Shown here piece by piece: positions 1 through 6,158 of a stretch of 64,000 bases of DNA; position 1 is the first letter of the stretch; each line of letters begins with the position of its first letter. The DNA is from Pseudomonas citrullilanati (lineage in GTDB: Bacteria; Pseudomonadota; Gammaproteobacteria; Pseudomonadales; Pseudomonadaceae), in assembly GCF_030580855.1 (NCBI RefSeq), contig NZ_JAUQOP010000025.1, positions 1-64,000 of the forward strand, read 5' to 3'. Position numbers and translations under genes: made by a program. The notes under the pieces are model-generated. The model was not told the DNA's origin. It worked only from the letters and a program-made list of their open reading frames with translations, and made no database searches.

Positions 1-118
1 TTTTTTTTTATTTTTTTTTTTTTTTTTTTTTTTTTATTTTTTTTTTTTTTTATTCCCCCCCACAAGGGGGGGGGGGGGGGGGGGGGGCCGCCCCCCCCCC
101 CCCCCCCCCCCCCCCCCA
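1..118. other. Homopolymer/low-complexity window edge, probable assembly artefact
   Basis: The first ~56 bases are almost pure T, followed by a long G run and then a long C run, before normal high-GC sequence resumes near position 118. Such stacked homopolymers are not expected in a Pseudomonas chromosome and look like low-quality contig-end sequence. No coding or regulatory content is claimed here. Confidence 0.8.
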
Positions 119-183
119 CGGGCGGTTCCTGAGCCATGGCTCGGGTTACATGAAAGCTCCCGCGCCACAGATTTGCTGGAGGC

Positions 184-210
184 AAAAAAAACGGCCCGAA
201 GGCCGTTTTT
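184..210 (-). terminator. Rho-independent terminator of the liv operon
   Basis: An inverted repeat (ACGGCC / GGCCGT around a tetraloop) is flanked by an A run on the left and a T run on the right. Read on the minus strand it lies about 17 bases past the livF stop, so it should end the livHMGF transcript. Confidence 0.85.
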
Positions 211-226
211 CGTTTACCGCGACCGC

Positions 227-928
227 TTATCCACCCAGGTACGCCTCGCGCACTTTCGGATCGGTCAGCAGGGCTTCACCGCTGCCCTGCATCACCACGC
301 GGCCGTTTTCCAGCACGTAGGCCCGGTCGGCGATTTTCAGGGCCTGGTTGGCGTTCTGCTCCACCAGGAACACCGTCACGCCATCCTTGCGCAGCTGTTC
401 GATGATGTCGAAGATCTGCTGGATGATGATCGGCGCCAATCCCAGGGACGGTTCGTCGAGCAGCAGCAGCTTGGGCTTGCTCATCAGCGCACGACCGATG
501 GCGAGCATCTGCTGTTCGCCGCCGGACATGGTGCCGCCACGTTGGGTAAAGCGCTCTTTCAGGCGTGGGAAAAGGTGCAGGACCTTGTCCATCTGTTCCT
601 GATAGTCGCCCTTGTCGGTGAAGAATCCGCCCATGGCGAGGTTCTCTTCCACGGTCAGCCGGGCAAAGACCCGACGACCTTCCGGCACCACCGCGATGCT
701 CTTGCGCATGATCTGCGAAGAGTCCTGGCCCACCAGTTCCTCGCCCATGTAGCGGATGCTGCCGCTACGGGCCTGGGGCGAACCGCAGAGGGTCATCAGC
801 AGCGTGGACTTGCCGGCGCCGTTGGCCCCGATCAGCGTCACGATTTCGCCTTGGCGCACCTCGACGTTGACGCTGTGCAGGGCCTGGATCTTGCCGTAGA
901 AGGTGGAAACGTTTTCGAACTGCAGCAT
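227..928 (-). CDS. livF: Branched-chain amino acid ABC transporter, ATP-binding protein LivF
   Basis: This 233-residue cytoplasmic ATPase is one of the two nucleotide-binding subunits that power leucine/isoleucine/valine import through LivHM. Walker A (GANGAGKST) is at residues 34-42, the ABC signature SGGEQQ at about 135-140 and Walker B with the catalytic Glu (LLLLDEP) at 154-160. Length and the short C-terminus are typical of LivF/BraG. The ATG is separated from the livG stop by no spacer, so the pair is translationally linked, and livF is the last gene of the operon before a terminator. Nothing is unusual about it; the family call is secure, while substrate specificity is inferred from the operon. 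Confidence 0.95.
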   Translation of the reverse strand: MLQFENVSTFYGKIQALHSVNVEVRQGEIVTLIGANGAGKSTLLMTLCGSPQARSGSIRYMGEELVGQDSSQIMRKSIAVVPEGRRVFARLTVEENLAMGGFFTDKGDYQEQMDKVLHLFPRLKERFTQRGGTMSGGEQQMLAIGRALMSKPKLLLLDEPSLGLAPIIIQQIFDIIEQLRKDGVTVFLVEQNANQALKIADRAYVLENGRVVMQGSGEALLTDPKVREAYLGG

Positions 929-1696
929 TTACGCTTCCCCCAGGTAGGCTTTGATCACTTCAGGATTGTCGCGGATCTGTTCCGGCGTGCCGTCGGCCAG
1001 GGGAGTGCCCTGGTTGATCACGACGATGTGGTCGGAAATGCTCATGACCAGCTTCATGTCGTGCTCGATCAGCAGCACGGTGACGTTGTGCTCCTCGCGC
1101 AGGACGCTGATCAGCGCCTTCAGGTCTTCGGTTTCCTTGGGGTTCAGGCCGGCAGCCGGTTCGTCGAGCATGAGGATCCGCGGGCGGGTCATCATGCAGC
1201 GGGCGATTTCCAGGCGCCGTTGCTGGCCGTAGGCCAGGGTGCCGGCGGTCCGGTTGGCGAACTCCTTGAGGTTGACCTTCTCCAGCCAGTACTCGGCGTA
1301 CTCCATGGCCTCGCGTTCGCTCTTGCGGAACGACGGGGTCTTGAACAGGCCGGCGAAGAAGTTGGTGTTCAGGTGACGGTGCTGGGCGATCAACAGGTTC
1401 TCGATCGCCGTCATGTCCTTGAACAGCCGCACGTTCTGGAAGGTACGCACCACGCCCTTGAGGGCGATCTTGTGCCCCGGCAGGCCCTGGATCGGCTCGC
1501 CGTCCAGCAGGATGCTGCCACCGGTCGGCTGGTAGAAGCCGGTCAGGCAGTTGAACACCGTGGTCTTGCCCGCGCCGTTCGGCCCGATCAGGGCAACCAC
1601 CTGCTTCTCTTTCACGGTCAGGGCCACGCCATTGACCGCCAGCAGGCCGCCGAAGCGCATGCTCAGGTTCTCGACTTTCAGGATCTCGCGGCTCAT
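929..1696 (-). CDS. livG: Branched-chain amino acid ABC transporter, ATP-binding protein LivG
   Basis: This 255-residue protein is the second ATPase of the branched-chain amino acid importer. Walker A (GPNGAGKTT) is at 38-46, the degenerate LivG-type signature LAYGQQRRLE begins near 154, and Walker B (ILMLDEP) is at 174-180. The AYGQQ form of the signature is characteristic of LivG/BraF rather than LivF. Its ATG overlaps the livM stop in an ATGA arrangement, indicating translational coupling. It acts on the cytoplasmic face with LivF, docking to LivH and LivM. Confidence 0.95.
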   Translation of the reverse strand: MSREILKVENLSMRFGGLLAVNGVALTVKEKQVVALIGPNGAGKTTVFNCLTGFYQPTGGSILLDGEPIQGLPGHKIALKGVVRTFQNVRLFKDMTAIENLLIAQHRHLNTNFFAGLFKTPSFRKSEREAMEYAEYWLEKVNLKEFANRTAGTLAYGQQRRLEIARCMMTRPRILMLDEPAAGLNPKETEDLKALISVLREEHNVTVLLIEHDMKLVMSISDHIVVINQGTPLADGTPEQIRDNPEVIKAYLGEA

Positions 1697-2949
1697 TTGC
1701 GCAGCTCCATGTGTGGGCGTTGCATAGGCAGCAGACCTTGGGGACGCCAGATCATCATCAGCACCATCAGGGCGCCGAACATCAACATGCGGTATTCGCT
1801 GAATTCACGCATCATTTCAGGCAACAGGATCATCACGATGGCGGCCAGGATCACCCCCAGCTGCGAGCCCATCCCGCCCAGCACCACGATGGCGAGGATG
1901 ATCGCCGACTCGATGAAGGTGAAGGACTCCGGCGTCACCAGGCCCTGGCGGGCGGCGAAGAAGCTGCCGGCGAAACCGGCGAACGCGGCGCCCAGGGTGA
2001 AGGCCGACAGCTTGATCACGGTCGGGTTGAGCCCCAGCGCACGGCAGGCGATCTCGTCTTCGCGCAGCGCTTCCCAGGCACGACCGATCGGCATGCGCAG
2101 CAGGCGGTTGATCACGAACAAGGCGGCCAGGGCCAGCAACAAGGCAACGAGGTAGAGGAAAATCACCTTGTTGATCGAGTTGTATTCCAGGCCGAAGTAC
2201 TCATGGAACGTCTGCAGGCCCTCGGCGGCCTTGCGTTCGAACGTCAGGCCGAAGAAGGTCGGTTTCTCGATGTTGCTGATGCCGTTCGGACCGCCGGTGA
2301 TGTCGGTCAGGTTGCGCAGGAACAGACGGATGATCTCGCCGAAGCCCAAGGTCACGATGGCCAGGTAGTCGCCCCGCAGGCGCAGCACGGGGAAGCCCAG
2401 CAGGAAGCCGAAGGTGGCGGCCATCAGCCCGGCGATCGGCAGGCAGATCCAGAAGCTCAGGCCGAAGTAATGGGACAGCAGCGCATAGCTGTAGGCCCCG
2501 ACGGCGTAGAAGCCCACGTAGCCCAGGTCGAGCAAGCCCGCCAGGCCCACCACGATGTTCAGGCCGAGGCCGAGCATCACGTAGATCAGGATCAGTGTGG
2601 CGATGTCCACCGCGCCGCGGGAGCCGAAGAACGGCCACACCAGCGCGCCGACGATCAGGGCCAGGATGATCCAGCGCTGGGTGGTCGGCAGGGTCAGGAA
2701 GTTGCTGGCCTTGGCCGGGATCACCGGCAGGCCGGGCGAGGACTTCCAGGCCGCGCTGATCCGGGTGCTGAACAGCACGCGCAGGAACATCAACAGTGAG
2801 CACGCGGCGATGGTCATCAGGATGGCCGGACTGGTGCCATGCACTTCCAGGTTGATGCCGACGATGGTCAGTTTGAGACCGAGTACCGGGTAGGCCACGG
2901 CCCAGACCAGCAGGGCGCTGAAGAGCGCCGATTTGAGATGCCTAGTCAT
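1693..2949 (-). CDS. livM: Branched-chain amino acid ABC transporter, permease LivM
   Basis: This 418-residue inner-membrane permease has many hydrophobic segments. An extended N-terminal region of about 100 residues with two predicted helices precedes the conserved permease core, which is typical of Pseudomonas LivM/BraE. The core holds the glycine-rich LGLGLNIVVGLAGLLDLGYV-type segment near the middle and the EAA-like loop (GRAWEALREDEIACRALG) at roughly 290-310 that contacts the ATPases. Start and stop overlap the neighbouring genes by four bases on each side (ATGA), so livHMG are read as one coupled unit. Role: forms the membrane channel with LivH. Confidence 0.94.
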   Translation of the reverse strand: MTRHLKSALFSALLVWAVAYPVLGLKLTIVGINLEVHGTSPAILMTIAACSLLMFLRVLFSTRISAAWKSSPGLPVIPAKASNFLTLPTTQRWIILALIVGALVWPFFGSRGAVDIATLILIYVMLGLGLNIVVGLAGLLDLGYVGFYAVGAYSYALLSHYFGLSFWICLPIAGLMAATFGFLLGFPVLRLRGDYLAIVTLGFGEIIRLFLRNLTDITGGPNGISNIEKPTFFGLTFERKAAEGLQTFHEYFGLEYNSINKVIFLYLVALLLALAALFVINRLLRMPIGRAWEALREDEIACRALGLNPTVIKLSAFTLGAAFAGFAGSFFAARQGLVTPESFTFIESAIILAIVVLGGMGSQLGVILAAIVMILLPEMMREFSEYRMLMFGALMVLMMIWRPQGLLPMQRPHMELRK

Positions 2950-3869
2950 ACTTTTTCAACCTCCGGGCGGCCCAGGATGCCGGTCGGCCGGAATAACAGG
3001 ACCAGAACCAACAAGCCGAACGCCACGACGTCCTTGTACTGGTCGCCGAAGATGTCGGCGCCAAAGGCTTCCGCTACGCCCAGCACCAACCCGCCGAGCA
3101 TGGCGCCGGGGATGCTGCCGATACCGCCCAGTACCGCGGCGGTGAAGGCCTTGAGGCCGACGAGGAAACCGGCGTTGGGGTTGATCACGCCGTATTGCAT
3201 GCTCAACAGCACCGCCGCGACGGCCGCCAGGGCCGCACCGATGACGAAGGTCAGGGCGATGATGTTGTTGGTGTTGATGCCCAGCAGGTTGGCCATCTTG
3301 ATGTCTTCGGCACAGGCGCGGCAGGCGCGGCCCAGGCGGGAGCGGGAGATGAACAGCGTGAGGCCGAGCATGGCGAGCAGGGTCACCACGAACACCACGA
3401 TTTGCATGTAGGAAATCAGCACTTCATGTGCGCCACCTGGCCCGATGGCGAAGTTGCCCGGAATCAGGTTGGGAATGGATTTGTCCTTGGAGTCTTGCGA
3501 AAGCAGAACCGTGTTCTGCAGGAAGATCGACATGCCGATGGCGGAAATCAGCGGAATCAGACGGTTGCTGCCGCGCAAGGGGCGGTAGGCGATCCGTTCG
3601 ATGCTGTAGCCATAGGAACTGGTGACCACGATGCTCGCGATGAAAGCCGCGGTCATCAACAGCGGGACACTGTCGAGTCCCATCATGCTCAGCCCGGCGA
3701 TGGCGATGAACGCCACGTAGGAACCGATCATGTACACCTCGCCGTGGGCGAAGTTGATCATTCCAATGATGCCGTAGACCATCGTATAGCCGATGGCGAT
3801 CAGGGCATACGTGCTGCCAACGGTCAGGCCGTTAACCAGCTGCTGGAAGAAGTGATAGATGTCAGGCAT
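2946..3869 (-). CDS. livH: Branched-chain amino acid ABC transporter, permease LivH
   Basis: This 307-residue polytopic membrane protein begins with the family hallmark of an amphipathic stretch followed by LVNGLTVGSTYALIAIGYTM. It then shows MINFAHGEVYMIG at about 38-50 and an EAA-like loop (GRACRACAEDIKMANLLG) near 180-200. It partners LivM to make the translocation pore. The ATG is preceded by a good Shine-Dalgarno (TAGGAG, seven bases upstream). It is the first gene of the livHMGF block, separated from the binding-protein gene livK by 229 bases that hold a strong hairpin. Confidence 0.95.
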   Translation of the reverse strand: MPDIYHFFQQLVNGLTVGSTYALIAIGYTMVYGIIGMINFAHGEVYMIGSYVAFIAIAGLSMMGLDSVPLLMTAAFIASIVVTSSYGYSIERIAYRPLRGSNRLIPLISAIGMSIFLQNTVLLSQDSKDKSIPNLIPGNFAIGPGGAHEVLISYMQIVVFVVTLLAMLGLTLFISRSRLGRACRACAEDIKMANLLGINTNNIIALTFVIGAALAAVAAVLLSMQYGVINPNAGFLVGLKAFTAAVLGGIGSIPGAMLGGLVLGVAEAFGADIFGDQYKDVVAFGLLVLVLLFRPTGILGRPEVEKV

Positions 3870-4047
3870 TACAGCGCTCCTAAAAACCTGATACGCATTT
3901 CACTGGTGGAGTCATTTTCCCGCCCGGCCCCGTGGATCTGCATCCACTTCGAGCACGAGGTTTGCCAGCGAACCGCTGATGACGGTTTTGAGATTTTCAG
4001 GTGGGGAGACTGGCGGATCACGCCAGCGCGGCCCAATACATTCAAGA

Positions 4048-4075
4048 CAAAGCCCACGGCACGCCGTGGGCTTTG
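4048..4075 (-). terminator. Strong hairpin between livK and livH (terminator/attenuator or mRNA-stability element)
   Basis: A 13-base perfect inverted repeat (CAAAGCCCACGGC and its complement) separated by only two bases lies 24 bases past the livK stop. On the minus strand it ends in TTTG rather than a long U run, so it may be a partial terminator that lets some transcripts proceed into livHMGF. This would favour excess of the periplasmic binding protein, as is common in ABC operons. Confidence 0.6.
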
Positions 4076-4098
4076 TGGGCAGTCAGTCAGGCCAGGCC

Positions 4099-5226
4099 TT
4101 ACTGGGGCGAAACTTCGGTTTTAGGTTTGCCGAAGTGCCACTCGTAGACCACGAACTTGAAGTCCTTCAGGTCACCCTTGTCGTCGAAGCTCAGGTCGCC
4201 GGTAGGGGTCTTGAAGGTGCCTTTGTGGATGGCTTCAGCCACTTTGGCCGGGTCTTCGCTCTTGGTCTCGGTGATGGCCTGGGCAATCACCTGGACCGCC
4301 GAGTAGGACGGGAACACGAAGGGGCCGCTCGGGTCTTCTTTCTTGGCCTTGAAGGCGTCAGCCAGGGCGATGTTGGCCGGATCCTGGTCGAAGGACTTCG
4401 GCAGGGTCACCAGCAGGCCTTCGGACGATTCCTTGGCGATCTGCGAAATGGAGTCGTTACCCACGCCTTCCGGACCCATGAACTTGGCCTTCAGGCCTTT
4501 TTCCTGGGCTTGGCGCAGGATCAGGCCCAGCTCTGGGTGGTAGCCGCCGTAGTAGACGAAGTCGACGTTGGCTTGCTTGAGCTTGGCGATCATCGAGGAG
4601 AAGTCCTTGTCGCCGGCGTTCACGCCTTCGAAGACGGCGACTTTCACGCCTTTCTTCTCCAGGGTCGATTTCACCGCGCTGGCGATGCCTTCACCGTACT
4701 GCTGCTTGTCGTGCAGGACCGCGACGACCTTCGGCTTGACGTGGTCGGCGATGTAGTTGCCGGCCGCCGGGCCCTGGGCGCTGTCCAGGCCGATGGTGCG
4801 GAAGATCATCTTGTAGCCGCGGGCGGTGATGTCCGGGCTGGTCGCGGCCGGGGTGATCATGACCACGTGTTCGTCTTCGTAGATGTCCGAAGCCGGCTGG
4901 GTGGAGCTGGAGCACAGGTGCCCGACCACGAACTTGACGCCTTCGTTGACGACCTTGTTCGCCACGGCAACCGCTTGTTTTGGATCGCAGGCATCATCGT
5001 ATTCAACGGCGACGAGTTGCTTGCCGTTCACACCACCCTTGGCGTTGATCTGCTCGATGGCCATTTTCGAGCCGCTGAACTGCATGTCGCCGTATTGGGC
5101 TACAGGACCGGTTTTAGGGCCGGCGATGCCGATCTTGATGGTGTCCGCGGCGAACGAATGGCTGGCAACCCCGGCCAGAACCATAGCGGCAAACAGTTTG
5201 GAAATCTGCTTAGTAGCCTTAGTCAT
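4099..5226 (-). CDS. livK: Branched-chain amino acid ABC transporter, periplasmic binding protein LivK/BraC
   Basis: This 375-residue protein has an N-terminal Sec signal peptide (positively charged start, hydrophobic core, predicted cleavage near residue 26 after SFA). A type I periplasmic binding fold follows, starting DTIKIGIAGPKTGPVAQYGD. The region near YDDACDPKQAVAVANKVV and the HLCSSSTQPASDIYEDEHVVMITPAATSP segment are typical of LivJ/LivK/BraC, where the Ser/Thr pair binds the amino-acid carboxylate. It delivers leucine, isoleucine, valine (and in Pseudomonas often alanine) to LivHM. A GGAG ribosome site lies just before the ATG. The gene is upstream of livHMGF with a hairpin between them. 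Confidence 0.95.
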   Translation of the reverse strand: MTKATKQISKLFAAMVLAGVASHSFAADTIKIGIAGPKTGPVAQYGDMQFSGSKMAIEQINAKGGVNGKQLVAVEYDDACDPKQAVAVANKVVNEGVKFVVGHLCSSSTQPASDIYEDEHVVMITPAATSPDITARGYKMIFRTIGLDSAQGPAAGNYIADHVKPKVVAVLHDKQQYGEGIASAVKSTLEKKGVKVAVFEGVNAGDKDFSSMIAKLKQANVDFVYYGGYHPELGLILRQAQEKGLKAKFMGPEGVGNDSISQIAKESSEGLLVTLPKSFDQDPANIALADAFKAKKEDPSGPFVFPSYSAVQVIAQAITETKSEDPAKVAEAIHKGTFKTPTGDLSFDDKGDLKDFKFVVYEWHFGKPKTEVSPQ

Positions 5227-5289
5227 AGTGCTCCACTCATGCTGTTGTAGTTTTTATAGTCCTGGCGCCGTAGCAGCAGAACCGGGTCA

Positions 5290-5304
5290 GATATCTTGGA
5301 TATC
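5290..5304. promoter_or_regulatory. GATATC-TTG-GATATC inverted repeat
   Basis: Two copies of the self-complementary hexamer GATATC are separated by three bases, in the livK upstream region. It could be part of a regulator site for livK, but no family match is recognised. Confidence 0.3.
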
Positions 5305-5326
5305 CTCGCGGAAAATGCCCCCGGCA

Positions 5327-5342
5327 ACTGTACCGGTACAGT
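5327..5342. promoter_or_regulatory. 16-bp perfect palindrome, candidate operator upstream of livK
   Basis: ACTGTACC followed directly by its complement GGTACAGT lies about 100 bases upstream of livK. TGTACC/GGTACA half-sites resemble operators of GntR/MocR-type regulators, but this assignment is an inference from pattern only. It is the most symmetric element in the livK upstream region. Confidence 0.5.
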
Positions 5343-5565
5343 GTAGAGCGCCGATTGTTGGCAAGGGAAGCTGGCGCTTGGGGGCAAATCCTGAGGGTGT
5401 CGCTTTATTGAAAGAAAAAGACAGAATGGCGGCGAGGGTTCTCCGGTCAAATCGGTATTCCCTGGCGCCTGCTGCACTTTTCAATCAGCCCTCCTATTAC
5501 TACCGGGTTTTTCTGCCGGACCACCGACGTTATCATTCGCGCCGATTTCTTTTCCGGACAGGCCC

Positions 5566-5871
5566 ATGAACCAAGAACCTAGCACCCTCTATGCCAAGCT
5601 GCTTGGTGAAACCGCATCCATCACCTGGAAAGAGCTCGAACCGTTCTTCGCCAAGGGTGCCCTATTATGGGTCGACCCGGCACTGGATTTGATCGCCGCC
5701 GCCGAAGCCGTGGCCCAGGACGAAGGCGAGAAAGTCGCCGCCTGGTTGGCCGCCGGGCAGCTCGCGAAACTGTCTGAAACGCGGGCGCTGGATTTCCTCG
5801 GGCGTGATCCGCAGCTGTGGGCGGTGGTGGTTTCACCCTGGATCATGATCCAGGAAAGGGCGTCGAAATGA
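5566..5871 (+). CDS. DUF2288 family protein
   Basis: This 101-residue soluble protein begins MNQEPSTLYAKLLGETASITW and matches the short conserved DUF2288 family found beside the liv/bra genes in pseudomonads. It has no signal peptide or membrane segment and is rich in Ala and Glu with predicted helices. The conserved blocks are the N-terminal ETASITWKELEPFFA stretch and a C-terminal LWAVVVSPWIMIQ motif. It is divergent from livK and followed at 5995 by a terminator, so it is probably monocistronic. Function is unknown; only the family call is supported. Confidence 0.8.
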   Translation: MNQEPSTLYAKLLGETASITWKELEPFFAKGALLWVDPALDLIAAAEAVAQDEGEKVAAWLAAGQLAKLSETRALDFLGRDPQLWAVVVSPWIMIQERASK

Positions 5872-5994
5872 TCGATGCACCAACTTGGTTCGTTGTCGTG
5901 GCGGGCGAAAAGTGTGTAGGTGAGTAGCGTGATGGCATCCTGCCGTGGTGAAACGCCACAGGAGAGGGTGACGTATACGTAACGGGAACAGTTG

Positions 5995-6020
5995 ATTGAG
6001 CAGCCTTTGGGCTGCTCAAT
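5995..6020 (+). terminator. Terminator hairpin downstream of the DUF2288 gene
   Basis: An 11-base inverted repeat (ATTGAGCAGCC / GGCTGCTCAAT) with a four-base loop is followed by TTGTTTC. It lies 124 bases past the DUF2288 stop and should end that transcript. Confidence 0.7.
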
Positions 6021-6061
6021 TGTTTCTGGATGTTGTTCGGGTGCAGGCCTCAGGGCCGCTA

Positions 6062-6130
6062 TCGCGAGCAAGCTCGCTCCCACAGGGTGCTGTGTATACA
6101 GACCCACTGTGGGAGCGAGCTTGCTCGCGA
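6062..6130. repeat. REP pair (inverted)
   Basis: Two 23-base REP palindromes (TCGCGAGCAAGCTCGC... and its inverse ...GCGAGCTTGCTCGCGA) face each other across a 23-base spacer, downstream of both the DUF2288 gene and the convergent tubulin-like gene. This is the Pseudomonas REP family that recurs throughout the window. Confidence 0.85.
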
Positions 6131-6158
6131 TTGGAGGCAACACGGTGTTACGTCGGCC

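Larger units (their letters stand above)
5227..5565. other. livK / DUF2288 divergent intergenic region
   Basis: These 339 bases without a gene separate two divergently transcribed genes and must hold both promoters. The notable content is a 16-base perfect palindrome (5327-5342) and a GATATC-TTG-GATATC repeat (5290-5304). No small coding frame with a credible ribosome site was found. Confidence 0.6.

Noticed and set aside
173..2155. 660-residue plus-strand open frame opposite livF, livG and livM
   Set aside because: It is antisense to genes with clear ABC-transporter motifs and is the mirror frame of GC-biased codons; its translation is repetitive and low-complexity, rich in His, Gln and Ala, with no recognisable domain.
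6062..6130. Inverted repeats with spacers as a possible CRISPR array
   Set aside because: The repeats occur as isolated inverted pairs, not as a series of direct repeats with unique spacers; no cas gene is present. They are REP elements.
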